A stretch of DNA of 64,000 nt. Origin: an uncultured Alteromonadaceae bacterium (GTDB lineage Bacteria > Pseudomonadota > Gammaproteobacteria > Enterobacterales > Alteromonadaceae). The stretch lies in the NCBI GenBank assembly GCA_938085045.1, contig CALKGI010000168.1, positions 1-64,000 on the forward strand, given 5' to 3'. The position numbers were made by a program, and so were the translations under genes. The first letter of the stretch is position 1; each line of letters opens with the position of its first letter. Shown one piece after another: positions 53,263 through 61,498 of this stretch. The notes below the pieces were generated by a model. The model was not told the DNA's origin. It saw nothing but the letters and a program-made list of their open reading frames with translations, and ran no database searches.

Positions 53263-53442
53263 TTAGCTTTCTTGAGGTGGGTAGCAAATCTGACCAGTGA
53301 TGCCGTGACAATCAGCAATACAAGTCAAATATGTTGGGATACCACCAGCAACTTTAGCTGTATCTTCCATTGGCAAAGATTCGATATCTGCTGACAATTC
53401 CATTACCTTTGCTTTTTTCAGTTTCAATTTCTTGAATTCCAT
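53263..53442 (-). CDS. Lanthipeptide precursor (LanA-like, double-glycine leader)
   Basis: A 59-residue precursor. The start at 53442 follows TAGGAG with perfect spacing; a frame extending 66 codons upstream is AT-rich noise. The leader (1-34) is Lys-rich then acidic, MEFKKLKLKKAKVMELSA..., and ends VAGG, a C39-type cleavage site. The 25-residue core begins IPTYLTCIADC and ends YPPQES, with Thr37, Thr40, Thr49 and Ser59 as dehydration sites and Cys41, Cys45 and Cys53 as thiols, enough for three thioether rings. It stands first on the minus strand, ahead of a terminator and lanC. No second precursor was found nearby. Confidence 0.85.
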   Translation of the reverse strand: MEFKKLKLKKAKVMELSADIESLPMEDTAKVAGGIPTYLTCIADCHGITGQICYPPQES

Positions 53443-53475
53443 AATTACTCCTAAGTCTTTGTTTATTAGTTGAAT

Positions 53476-53487
53476 TCCCAAATGGGA
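53476..53487. promoter_or_regulatory. Small palindrome upstream of the precursor gene
   Basis: TCCCA-AA-TGGGA, a perfect five-base dyad, lies 34 bases upstream of the precursor start in its promoter region. It is a possible operator; no regulator can be named. Confidence 0.3.
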
Positions 53488-54020
53488 TAGCAAGTGTACT
53501 GAAAATATTTTTGGATTACAAATCATCAAAAATTGGCTGTTTTTTGTATTTATTAATAAAAAACAATAAGTTACATTTTTCGTGTGGGTACGAAGAGAGC
53601 TTCTTGGCCGGGCGTTGATAATTATCGTCTTGTTATTCATAAAATTGGTGCGACGTTGTGCCTATACAAAGTGTCAATTTCAATGAAAATGGACAAAATT
53701 AGTCATTGTTAAAATCTGGCCTCGGCTGTAAAAAACTGAACTCTATCGAATTATAAAGTAACAAATAATCGTGTAACTCACTGATATTATGAAATATTAT
53801 TGTTGTCGTCTTTTTATTGATATAATTTGGCTTATTATTGATAACGCTTTTACCCAGTAATCATTAATATGTGTAACCAGTTACCGAGCAGAACAAACGT
53901 TAAAAAGGAAGTTGTTTAAAAAAGGATGGCAATCAGTGAAACGGACGTTGTATCAATCAGGAATGTTAGCTGTATAAAAGGAACTAGGATATAAACGGAT
54001 TGCATGGGTAATGGGAATTA

Positions 54021-54108
54021 GTTAAAACGGAAGCGGTAAAACAGGATAGCGTGTAAAGGAAGCTGTTAAAACGGAAGCGGTAAAACAGGAAAGCGTGTAA
54101 AGGATAGG
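54021..54108. repeat. 44-bp tandem repeat in purine-rich DNA
   Basis: Two adjacent 44-bp units (54021-54064 and 54065-54108) share GTTAAAACGGAAGCGGTAAA and ACAGG.AAGCGTGTAAAGGA. Degenerate phrases (GGAAGCTGTAAAATAGGAAG, GGAAGTTGTTTAAAA) spread from about 53905 to 54165. The plus strand is strongly purine-rich. There is no coding evidence on either strand. The remainder of 53443-53900 is AT-rich promoter-like sequence ahead of the precursor gene. Confidence 0.65.
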
Positions 54109-54269
54109 TGTTAAGGAAGTCGTTGAACAATGGAAGCTGTAAAATAGGAAGATTGTATAAAAGGGTTGTTTGGCACTCTCGGGGTTGCCAGGAAATATGT
54201 AGGGGTTCACGTGCATGGAATGACGCAATGTGGCAATGACGGAGCATATTGTCTTGGGATTTACGTGGG

Positions 54270-54416
54270 TTAATAAAAATTCGGGTTCCTGCAAATTTTT
54301 ATTAAGATAGGTGGATTTAAAGGGGTAAGTAGATTGCCCTTGTGGTGACCACCAAGAGTGTCATTTAACAGTTAAACATGTAAGCCGGTGGTTCCGTAGG
54401 GACCATCGGCTTTTTT
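54270..54416 (+). ncRNA. Candidate structured RNA ending in an intrinsic terminator
   Basis: A perfect 12-bp stem, TTAATAAAAATT (54270-54281) with AATTTTTATTAA (54294-54305), is followed by a smaller hairpin near 54339-54356. A strong terminator then follows: AGCCGGTGGTTCC with GGGACCATCGGCT (54383-54411) and six T residues to 54416. No gene on the plus strand precedes this terminator within 3.9 kb, so it presumably ends a non-coding transcript. No known RNA family was recognised. Confidence 0.4.
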
Positions 54417-54430
54417 GTTGCGGTGAAGTA

Positions 54431-54516
54431 ATACCAAATCCATTCATTAACTGGTCATTTTGCAATTGGTCCGACACATCGGCAAAATCAGACCAATGTA
54501 TTAATGTCATTGGTAT
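54431..54516. mobile_element. MITE-like element with ATACCAA terminal inverted repeats, copy 2
   Basis: An 86-bp element: ATACCAAATCCATTCATTAA with ACTGGTCATTTTG at the left, and the complement at the right (CAAAATCAGACCAATGTATT, ATGTCATTGGTAT). Its ends match those of 43513-43672; the inside is shorter and different. Confidence 0.7.
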
Positions 54517-54705
54517 AAACTGCCGGGCATAAACACTGTTAACAATGCTCAAAAAGAACAGTGTAAGGCAGGTCTCGTAGGCAAAACATCAATCTCGCAC
54601 ACGTTAGAGTAGCTTATAGCGATATTTGGCTTTAGTTACTGACATGAGGCTTCATAGTGGCTTGTCGCTCTGACTTTCTGTCCTTTACCATCAAAAAATA
54701 CCAAC

Positions 54706-54737
54706 AAAAAAGGTGCCATCGCTAGATGGCACCTTTT
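54706..54737 (-). terminator. Intrinsic terminator of the four-repeat secreted protein gene
   Basis: AAAAGGTGCCATC pairs with GATGGCACCTTTT around a four-base loop; on the minus strand a T-run follows. It lies about 50 bases after the stop at 54784 and would also work on the plus strand. Confidence 0.85.
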
Positions 54738-54783
54738 GTCTATAGCGCAGCCGATTAAGCGACTGTTTCAGCAATCAGTGTGA

Positions 54784-56523
54784 TTATTTGCTCGCATCGT
54801 ATACGGTAATACCGTAGTGCTGTTTGTCTGTCGGCGGATTGGCATTCCAATCTTCAAAAGAGTGGCTGCCGTCGGTGCGAAAGTAGAGCTTGTATTTGCC
54901 TTTTGGCAGGGTGACCACTTCATTGACCTGACGGTTTTTACCCGCGCCGCCGGCGTGTTCGGTTTCATCGGCAAACATGTACCAAACCCGTTTGCCGGTT
55001 TCGCTGTTTTTGATGTAACCGTAATCTGACATGTCACCAGAATCGCCCTCGCCGATGGCATAAATGCGGACTTTTTGTTCGGCCGTCAGTTCAAACTCTT
55101 TTGAACGGCGCTGTCCATCGCCAACCCGAACAATCTGGGCAATGGCGTTTGAATCTGCTGATTTAAGCATTTCAATTGATTTTTTGTCGAAGTCATTACC
55201 AACACCATACAAGCTGATACCCCATTTCTTTTCATCATGTGGACGCGATGCATTCCAGCCGCCATCGTATGAATGAGAGCCATCAGATTCATAATTAACA
55301 GTGTATTCACCCGCTGGCAAGTAGATTATCTCATCACTGATGCGGTTCTTGCTTGAACCACCAGCGTGCTCGGTATCTCGGACTTTCATACTCCAAACTT
55401 TTGAATGGTCTTTGCTGTTTACAATCCAACCATGGTCGGCCATGTTGCGGCTGCTAGCGCGTTCACCTAGGGCGACTACGCGAACATTAGTGGCTTTAGA
55501 TAGCTTAAAGTGTTTGCTTACATATGCATTGTCGCCAACTTTAGAAATGCTCAAAACTTTCAGTGCGTCGAGTCTTTCTTTGGGATTAAACATTTCAACC
55601 TTGGCTGCTTTGTCGGCATAAACGCTGACACCCCAAGCTTGTGGATCGTAAGGTGGTTGGCTGTTCCAATCGTTGTAGTGATGGCTACCATCACTAGAAT
55701 AACTCATCACGTATGAACCTTTGCTCACCGGAACTGTGCCCTTGAACTTGCGGTTTTTACGCGCGCCACCGGCAGCTTCGGTAGATTTTTTGTCCATCTT
55801 CCAAACAACTTCACCCGTATCTGCATTTTTTAACCAAGCAGAATCTGCCTCGTCTTTACCAGCAATTTCACCCAGTGCGTATATCGATAATTCAGTGTCT
55901 TTGGCAACGCTAAGGCCAAACTGCTCGAAGCGGTTTTTACGTACTTTGTGAAGGCTGACGACTTCTTTGGTGCCGGCAAAAGGGTTGAAAGATTTTTCAG
56001 GTGTGATTTTTTCGATGTCTTTGGCACGTAAATCGACATAAAAGCTCTCTATGTCTTCATGGGTGATTTTGTTGTCGTCACGCAGTAAGGTTGACAGCCC
56101 ATATAAGAAAAAGTCCATGCCGCTGTGGGATTCAGCTCGAAAGTTGTGGGTAGAGTAAAACATGCCGTAACGGCCTTTGTCGAGATTGACTTTGTCGCCA
56201 TAAACTTTGAGTCTGCGATTTTTACCCGCTTCTATTTCGTCTGCTCTGCGTGAGCGCCAGACGGTTTCGCGAGTGTTTAAATCGATGATCCAAACAAAAT
56301 CAGTGAGGTTACGATCGCCATTTCGGTCTTCGTCATAGTCACTTTCGATGACACTTTTGGGGGCTAGAAACTCGATTTCGACTTTCTGGTCTTCGCTCAG
56401 TTCAAAATAGCTGCTTTTGATGTCGTGGGCATCTAGTCGGCTAATGCTGACAGTTTCGGCAACGGCGTTGTGGGCAAACATTGTCGTGCCGAGTAGCCCA
56501 GCCAGTTTAACAAATCGATTCAT
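54784..56523 (-). CDS. Secreted protein of four related domains, unknown function
   Basis: A 579-residue exported protein with a signal peptide (MNRFVKLAGLLGTTMFAHNAVA) after an AGGGAA site. It is built from four related units of about 130 residues. Units 2-4 share a block reading roughly W/Y-x-K/R-N...E.AGG..KNR, then a strand ending Y-x-x-x-Y-x-SDGSH-Y-x-DWN-x-x-PP-D-x-x-x-WGI-x-Y. Unit 1 is divergent (KNRRLKVYG, MFYSTHNFRAESHSGMDFFLYG). The composition suggests beta-sandwich domains with conserved aromatic, acidic and Gly-Asn surface residues that could bind sugar or metal. I do not recognise the family. It is a single-gene unit with its own terminator. Confidence 0.7.
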   Translation of the reverse strand: MNRFVKLAGLLGTTMFAHNAVAETVSISRLDAHDIKSSYFELSEDQKVEIEFLAPKSVIESDYDEDRNGDRNLTDFVWIIDLNTRETVWRSRRADEIEAGKNRRLKVYGDKVNLDKGRYGMFYSTHNFRAESHSGMDFFLYGLSTLLRDDNKITHEDIESFYVDLRAKDIEKITPEKSFNPFAGTKEVVSLHKVRKNRFEQFGLSVAKDTELSIYALGEIAGKDEADSAWLKNADTGEVVWKMDKKSTEAAGGARKNRKFKGTVPVSKGSYVMSYSSDGSHHYNDWNSQPPYDPQAWGVSVYADKAAKVEMFNPKERLDALKVLSISKVGDNAYVSKHFKLSKATNVRVVALGERASSRNMADHGWIVNSKDHSKVWSMKVRDTEHAGGSSKNRISDEIIYLPAGEYTVNYESDGSHSYDGGWNASRPHDEKKWGISLYGVGNDFDKKSIEMLKSADSNAIAQIVRVGDGQRRSKEFELTAEQKVRIYAIGEGDSGDMSDYGYIKNSETGKRVWYMFADETEHAGGAGKNRQVNEVVTLPKGKYKLYFRTDGSHSFEDWNANPPTDKQHYGITVYDASK

Positions 56524-56748
56524 GGTGTTCCCTTAGTAGTATTGGTAACGGCAAATAGTCAATGGTATTAGCAAGATCATGACCAATTGTTTTTTTCGCT
56601 CGGCATATATACCAAAGGGCCCATTGCGCGTGCTCTACAAAGGCGTTGGGGCTATCCGGCATTCGTTATTGTCGGCTGTTAGCGATCAATGCTGTGATGA
56701 CAGGATATCGCTAAAGTGGTCAAATCTCACATGTTATCGTCAAAAAGG

Positions 56749-57015
56749 CTATTGCAACAGTGGGTGATCTTTTGGCAGTTTATGAGAGATCCATACCGCC
56801 AGTTTATGTTTCATGTTGACGCTGTTTTCTTGATCTTCCGGTAAAGGATGGATCATTTTGTCTTGAACTAACAATCGATAAATACACTCGATTTTGTCTT
56901 TTTGGGCATCGGTGGATTTAAATGGTGGAAATCCTCGGTTTTTGGCGTATCCCTGACCAATTTCCAGTGCAGTTTTTAGTAATTCTTTTTCATTTTTTAT
57001 TTTTTTTATTGCCAT
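56749..57015 (-). CDS. DUF5062 family protein
   Basis: An 88-residue cytosolic protein. The order KNEKELLKTALEIGQGYAKNRGF, then KDKIECIYRLLVQDKMI, then MKHKLAVWISHKLPKDHPLL matches the DUF5062 family of marine gammaproteobacteria, whose function is unknown. It starts with ATG at 57015, alone between the repeat-protein gene and the CheY-like gene. The family and the sequence make it a useful lineage marker. Confidence 0.75.
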   Translation of the reverse strand: MAIKKIKNEKELLKTALEIGQGYAKNRGFPPFKSTDAQKDKIECIYRLLVQDKMIHPLPEDQENSVNMKHKLAVWISHKLPKDHPLLQ

Positions 57016-57343
57016 CTATAATTGTGTCTCGTGTTATGCCTAGTGACGGTTAACATAACCCAGTTTTAGGCCACTGGCAATAACCGAATTCATCAGCGGC
57101 GGATGCCACAAAGAGGCTGATAATAGTGTGGTTAACGCAATTAATATCGGGGGAAATGATGAATTGTTGTCATTTGCTATAACAGCTTCATAGATTGTCA
57201 CTTGAGATATTCAGTCTGCATGGCTACAGTAAAAGACAAAGAACGAGTCTAAAATCTGCACTTGCAATAAGGGAACCCTATTTTCTCCCTCTTGACAGTT
57301 TTTAGGCGAATAGTTTAACCAAAATCATCAAGAGAGCCCCCCC
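57016..57343. other. Intergenic region before the CheY-like gene
   Basis: No gene, hairpin or repeat is evident. TTGACA at 57292-57297 is a perfect -35 hexamer, but only a weak -10 (TTTAAC) follows at 16 bases, so a promoter for the plus-strand receiver gene is possible but not firm. Confidence 0.4.
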
Positions 57344-57721
57344 ATGAAACCATTGAATATTCAAATTGTTGATGATTCTGAATTGACCGCTAAAAAACTC
57401 AAACAAATGTTAGAGAAGCTCGGACACCACGTTATTCAAGTGTCTTCGTCGGGTAAAGTGGCCATATTCGATTATTCTTACGTCAAACCAGACGTTATTA
57501 CCATGGACATTACCATGCCCGATATGGACGGTATTGAGGCAACTCGCCGCTTAAAAGAAGCCGATAAAGACGTTAAAATCATTATGGTTTCTGCGGTCAC
57601 CGAAAAAGACAAGGTGATGGATGCTATTAGGGCAGGTGCTGTGGGTTATGTCACCAAACCGATAGAAATCGAAAAGTTGAAAATTGCGATAAAACGGGCC
57701 TATCAACATGGTAAAAAATAG
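57344..57721 (+). CDS. CheY-like single-domain response regulator
   Basis: A 125-residue receiver domain without an output domain. The acidic pair is in IVDDSELTA (Asp10-Asp11), the phospho-acceptor in VITMDITMPDMDG (about Asp55), the switch Ser/Thr in IIMVSAVTEKD (about 85) and the conserved Lys in GYVTKPIEIEKL (about 107). It probably passes a phosphate or binds a partner protein; the kinase is not nearby. Single-gene unit. Confidence 0.9.
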   Translation: MKPLNIQIVDDSELTAKKLKQMLEKLGHHVIQVSSSGKVAIFDYSYVKPDVITMDITMPDMDGIEATRRLKEADKDVKIIMVSAVTEKDKVMDAIRAGAVGYVTKPIEIEKLKIAIKRAYQHGKK

Positions 57722-57744
57722 GCGCATGGTAAAAAATAAACTTC

Positions 57745-59328
57745 TTATTGTTTCTGCTCCAAAATCATCACTTGTCCTCGTGCTTTAGCCAACTTTTGTG
57801 TTTGCTTCAAAACTAAAGCTTTAAAAGCAGGCAAGGTCGTTAACTCACTAGACAATATGGCATTACCTTGCAAATAAAACGGCCTGAGTCCCGCGTCAAC
57901 GGCTTGGCCGAAACTCAATATCGCCCTGTCATTATCTTGATTGGCTAATGCCAACAAACCTTGAGCATAAATTAACTCTGGCCATTGATTGCCTTGGGCT
58001 ATGGCGCTGTTGGTCTGTTCTGCCAGTTGTAATAACTGTGGGTTATCTTGGCGCAAAACAGCCAAATAGATTTGGGCGATGAGCAGATGACGCCCGCCTA
58101 AAGTAGCAGTTTGTGTAAAGTGTTCGATTGCTTTTACTTTGTTACCCATTTGCAATTGAATGTGAGCGTTGAGCCAGTGAGCGAATTGATTTTGTGTTGC
58201 CCTAGCAATGGTTTTTTCAACCATAAGTAACGCCTGTCGATAGTCACCCACCGACAAATAGTATTCGGCTAGATAATTTTGTGCCAGTAGATAATCGGGT
58301 TTTAACTCTATTGCGCGATTAAAGGCTTTAAGTGCATGAGCGGCCATGCCCAAATCGCGATAGACCAACCCTTGAAACAAATAAGGGATGGGGTCTTTGG
58401 TGTCCATTTTTATCGCGGTTAACACCTGTTGATAAGCCTTAACTAATCGTCCGGCCTCTTGATGCACAAAAGCGCTGTTGTTGACTGGTGATGACCACCA
58501 AGGTGCGCGTTCTATTGCTTTGTCGTAAGCCGCAATGGCAGCGTTAAAGTGACCACTCAAATGGTAGGTCAGCCCCAGCGACTTATAACCCCAAGCTTGA
58601 TTTGGCGCGATTTCGATGGCGCGGTTAGAATACTTAATGGCTTGTTGCAGGGCATCTTCGCCTTGACCGTATTGGTAATAAGCTTGGGCATGAGCATTGG
58701 CCAATCCTGCGTAGGCAAAGCTGTAATTAGGGTCGGTTTCTATGGCTTTTTGATAAAGGTCAATTGCGGTGAAGTTGTCACTCGGTTTGAAGCGATAATA
58801 GTATTGCTGTGCTTGGTTTGAATAATCAACGGCGGTGAATTCGCCGACTTTAGCAACGGGTATTGGCTCAACCGGATTCATCATCATTGTTGCAATGAAG
58901 ACAATAATACCAAGCACAATGATACCAAGGGCACCGATGATTTTTGTTTTGTGAGCTTGCCACCGCGTAGGCATTGCGACTGGTTTCGCCTCAACCTTTA
59001 CTTCAGTTTCAACTTGAGACTTAACCGTAGCGATACAGCGATAACCCAAGCCACGTTCGGCGACAATATAATTGGGTTTGTCTGATGGGTCATCAAGTGC
59101 CCGTCTTAATCGAGAGATTCGTTGTTTTAAGTTTTCATCACTTATCACCCTGTCGGGCCATACTGCTTTAATCAAATCATCGTGGCTCACGATGTTGGGT
59201 GCCGACTCAACCAAGGTCAAAAGCAATCGGTAAGAACGCTCGGGCAGCGATAATTCGACGTCATGCTTAAACACGCGCCGTTTTGCTACATCGATCATCA
59301 AGTCGTTGCCGACTAAAATCGTGGTCAT
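57745..59328 (-). CDS. CadC-like winged-helix regulator with periplasmic TPR domain
   Basis: A 527-residue membrane-bound regulator. The start at 59328 follows AAGGGAGC; the longer frame is rejected. The N-terminal OmpR-type winged helix (about 8-100) has VELSLPERSYRLLLTLVESAP and the ERGLGYRCIA wing. A single membrane helix follows (about 130-150, IIGALGIIVLGIIVFIATMM), then about ten TPR-like units (AIDLYQKAIETDPNYSFAYAGLANAH and so on) in the periplasm. Such proteins act as one-step sensors linking periplasmic state to transcription. The divergent operon at 59475 is a likely target. Confidence 0.85.
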   Translation of the reverse strand: MTTILVGNDLMIDVAKRRVFKHDVELSLPERSYRLLLTLVESAPNIVSHDDLIKAVWPDRVISDENLKQRISRLRRALDDPSDKPNYIVAERGLGYRCIATVKSQVETEVKVEAKPVAMPTRWQAHKTKIIGALGIIVLGIIVFIATMMMNPVEPIPVAKVGEFTAVDYSNQAQQYYYRFKPSDNFTAIDLYQKAIETDPNYSFAYAGLANAHAQAYYQYGQGEDALQQAIKYSNRAIEIAPNQAWGYKSLGLTYHLSGHFNAAIAAYDKAIERAPWWSSPVNNSAFVHQEAGRLVKAYQQVLTAIKMDTKDPIPYLFQGLVYRDLGMAAHALKAFNRAIELKPDYLLAQNYLAEYYLSVGDYRQALLMVEKTIARATQNQFAHWLNAHIQLQMGNKVKAIEHFTQTATLGGRHLLIAQIYLAVLRQDNPQLLQLAEQTNSAIAQGNQWPELIYAQGLLALANQDNDRAILSFGQAVDAGLRPFYLQGNAILSSELTTLPAFKALVLKQTQKLAKARGQVMILEQKQ

Positions 59329-59474
59329 TAATTTTAAGCTCCCTTTTAGTAAGCGCCATATAATACAAGGGTTACAGACAGGTGTCACCTTGTGTCACCC
59401 TAAGTTACCGGCTTTTTCATGCTTGTCATCGATGGGCATTGTACAGTGCTTCAAAACTTATAGGGGCAACAACA

Positions 59475-60221
59475 ATGCACATTACATTTGGGCAGCTTAT
59501 TATCACGATTTTATTACTCTTACCGCTTAGTTCGATGGCCGGACAAACCAAATTGGCTGTTTATGTTTTGGCACAAGACGCTAAGTTTATCGGTGACTAT
59601 ACAGGCGGAGCGCTGGTCACTATTAAGCATCGTGACAGTGGTGAAATACTGGCGCAAGGATTGACCACCGGTGGTACAGGTAATACCGACAAAATTATGA
59701 ACACCACAACCAACAGCCTAAAAATAGATAAGTCGTCGGCGTTTTTTCTGGCCGATTTATCTATTGATGTAGCAACGCCGGTTGTTATTGAGGCAACAGG
59801 TCCAATGGATTACTTGAATTCAGCCCAACAGGTGAGTGTGTCGAGCTGGATATATCCAGACCAAATGGCTAGGCCTGTAGTTATAGAATTACCGGGATAT
59901 ATTGTTGAGGGAGATTATCAATTAGATAACAAAAATCAATTGAGTATCAGTGCCAAAGTCCGTATGTTGTGCGGTTGTAAATTAAGCCCACAAGGCCATT
60001 GGCGCAGCGGTGATGTTTATGTGTGGGCACAGTTACGACAAGGCAGCAACACATTGGCCAGTGTTGAATTAAGTTATGACAACGACAGCCGTTTTGTCGC
60101 ATCGTTCGATATCGACAACGTGACTTTTTTACAAAAAGCCGAATTGATCATATACGCCAGAGCGAAAGACGGTTTGCATACCGGACGCTGGACACAAACA
60201 CTGACGTTGAATAAGGAATAA
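59475..60221 (+). CDS. Exported hypothetical protein
   Basis: A 248-residue secreted protein with a clear signal peptide (MHITFGQLIITILLLLPLSSMAG) after an AGGGG site. The start of the long frame at 59382 is rejected since its first 31 residues are not a signal. The mature part is beta-rich, perhaps an immunoglobulin-like pair: residues 25-125 (TKLAVYVLAQDAKFIGDYTGGALVTIKHRD) and a second half with an SAKVRMLCGCKLSPQGHW core. Family not recognised. It lies five bases before the membrane protein gene and divergent from the CadC-like gene, so all three may form one module. Confidence 0.6.
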   Translation: MHITFGQLIITILLLLPLSSMAGQTKLAVYVLAQDAKFIGDYTGGALVTIKHRDSGEILAQGLTTGGTGNTDKIMNTTTNSLKIDKSSAFFLADLSIDVATPVVIEATGPMDYLNSAQQVSVSSWIYPDQMARPVVIELPGYIVEGDYQLDNKNQLSISAKVRMLCGCKLSPQGHWRSGDVYVWAQLRQGSNTLASVELSYDNDSRFVASFDIDNVTFLQKAELIIYARAKDGLHTGRWTQTLTLNKE

Positions 60222-60226
60222 CCCCC

Positions 60227-61402
60227 ATGACTGACACTCTACAAAAACGCTTAGTCTCGATTGATATATTGCGTGGGCTTATCATTGTATTGATGGCATT
60301 AGATCACACCAGAGATTTTTGGGGCGCTGCCGGGTTTAGCCCAACAGATTTGAGTCAAACAACACCTGCGTGGTTCTTAACAAGATGGATCACCCACTTT
60401 TGCGCCCCCTTGTTTGTTTTTCTAACAGGCGTAAGTGCGATGTTATACAGTCAAAAGCTCGAATCTAAAGCGCAATTGCGAAATTACCTGCTCAGCCGTG
60501 GTGTATGGTTAATCATACTGGAACTCACTGTGGTCAATCTGAGTTGGCAGGTGGGTTATGCCGTGACTTTTATACAAGTTATTTGGGCAATAGGCTGTTC
60601 AATGGTGATATTGTCGGGGCTGATTTACCTGCCCAAACGTTGGATATTAGCTGTTACGTTGCCATTTTTGTTATTGCACAATGCCATTGACGATGCAGTA
60701 CTGAGCGCCCTGTTTGGTCAGGTAGATTGGTTGTGGAAAATATTTCATCTAAGTAGTTGGATAGGCTTTAACGACACCAACTATGGCATTATTGTTGTTT
60801 ATCCGCTGTTGCCATGGTTCTCGGTTATGGCATTGGGGTATGTACTTGGAGAGCTGTTTTTAAAACCACAACCCCAACGACAAAAAACGCTATTGTTGCT
60901 AGGTAGCACTATGGTTTTGGCTTTTATCGCGCTGCGGGCGACAGGCATTTATGGCGACCCAAGTGCTTATCAAGGTCAAGATACAGTATTGTTTTCTATT
61001 TTGTCGTTTATCAATACCACTAAGTATCCGGCATCGCTTCAGTTTATTTTAATGACCATTGGACCGGGATTAATGTTGCTGGCGTTGCTCGATAAAGTTA
61101 GCGTTGAGGGCAAAATTTATCCCGCTGTGCACTGGCTAAAAGTGCTGGGTTCAGTACCTTTGTTCTTTTACCTCATTCATGTGCCTGTGATTAATCTCAC
61201 GGCACATTTATATACTTTTTTACGATACGGCGAGGCGGTCAATTTCTTTGGCGGCATGAGGGTTGCGCCACAGGGTTATGAGCCAAGTTTGTTGCTGGCA
61301 TATACAGCTTGGATTACGATAATTGCGTTGCTTTATTATCCATGTAAGCAGTTTGGTTTGCTTAAAAGGCGCTCCAATAGTGTGATTTTGAGTTACTTGT
61401 GA
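60227..61402 (+). CDS. DUF1624 / HGSNAT-like acyltransferase membrane protein
   Basis: A 391-residue polytopic inner-membrane protein with about ten helices. The start RLVSIDILRGLIIVLMALDHTRDFWG is the heparan-alpha-glucosaminide N-acetyltransferase (HGSNAT) / DUF1624 signature, with the Asp-His pair of the presumed active site (LDHTRD, residues 24-29), and PLFVFLTGVSAMLYS follows. Members transfer acyl groups across the membrane onto sugars. It starts five bases after the exported protein gene, so the two are co-transcribed; the exported protein may be a partner or substrate carrier. Confidence 0.75.
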   Translation: MTDTLQKRLVSIDILRGLIIVLMALDHTRDFWGAAGFSPTDLSQTTPAWFLTRWITHFCAPLFVFLTGVSAMLYSQKLESKAQLRNYLLSRGVWLIILELTVVNLSWQVGYAVTFIQVIWAIGCSMVILSGLIYLPKRWILAVTLPFLLLHNAIDDAVLSALFGQVDWLWKIFHLSSWIGFNDTNYGIIVVYPLLPWFSVMALGYVLGELFLKPQPQRQKTLLLLGSTMVLAFIALRATGIYGDPSAYQGQDTVLFSILSFINTTKYPASLQFILMTIGPGLMLLALLDKVSVEGKIYPAVHWLKVLGSVPLFFYLIHVPVINLTAHLYTFLRYGEAVNFFGGMRVAPQGYEPSLLLAYTAWITIIALLYYPCKQFGLLKRRSNSVILSYL

Positions 61403-61498
61403 CTCCACCGACAAAAACGGACCATTCGTCGAACATCCGTTTTAACGTGCAAAAAAAGTGGCTAGGATAAAATCCTAATCGATTTTGAAGGACTTATT

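Noticed and set aside
53443-53640. Sixty-six-codon extension of the lanthipeptide precursor
   Set aside because: Composition is AT-rich noise, and a perfect ribosome binding site precedes the ATG at 53442.
54160-54195. Sigma-54-like TTTGGCACTCTCGGGGTTGC
   Set aside because: GG and GC are 13 bases apart instead of 10, so it does not fit the sigma-54 spacing.
53984-54294. Two minus-strand reading frames of 87 and 90 codons
   Set aside because: They read through the purine-rich 44-bp repeats, so they repeat the same phrases and have no ribosome binding site or recognisable protein.
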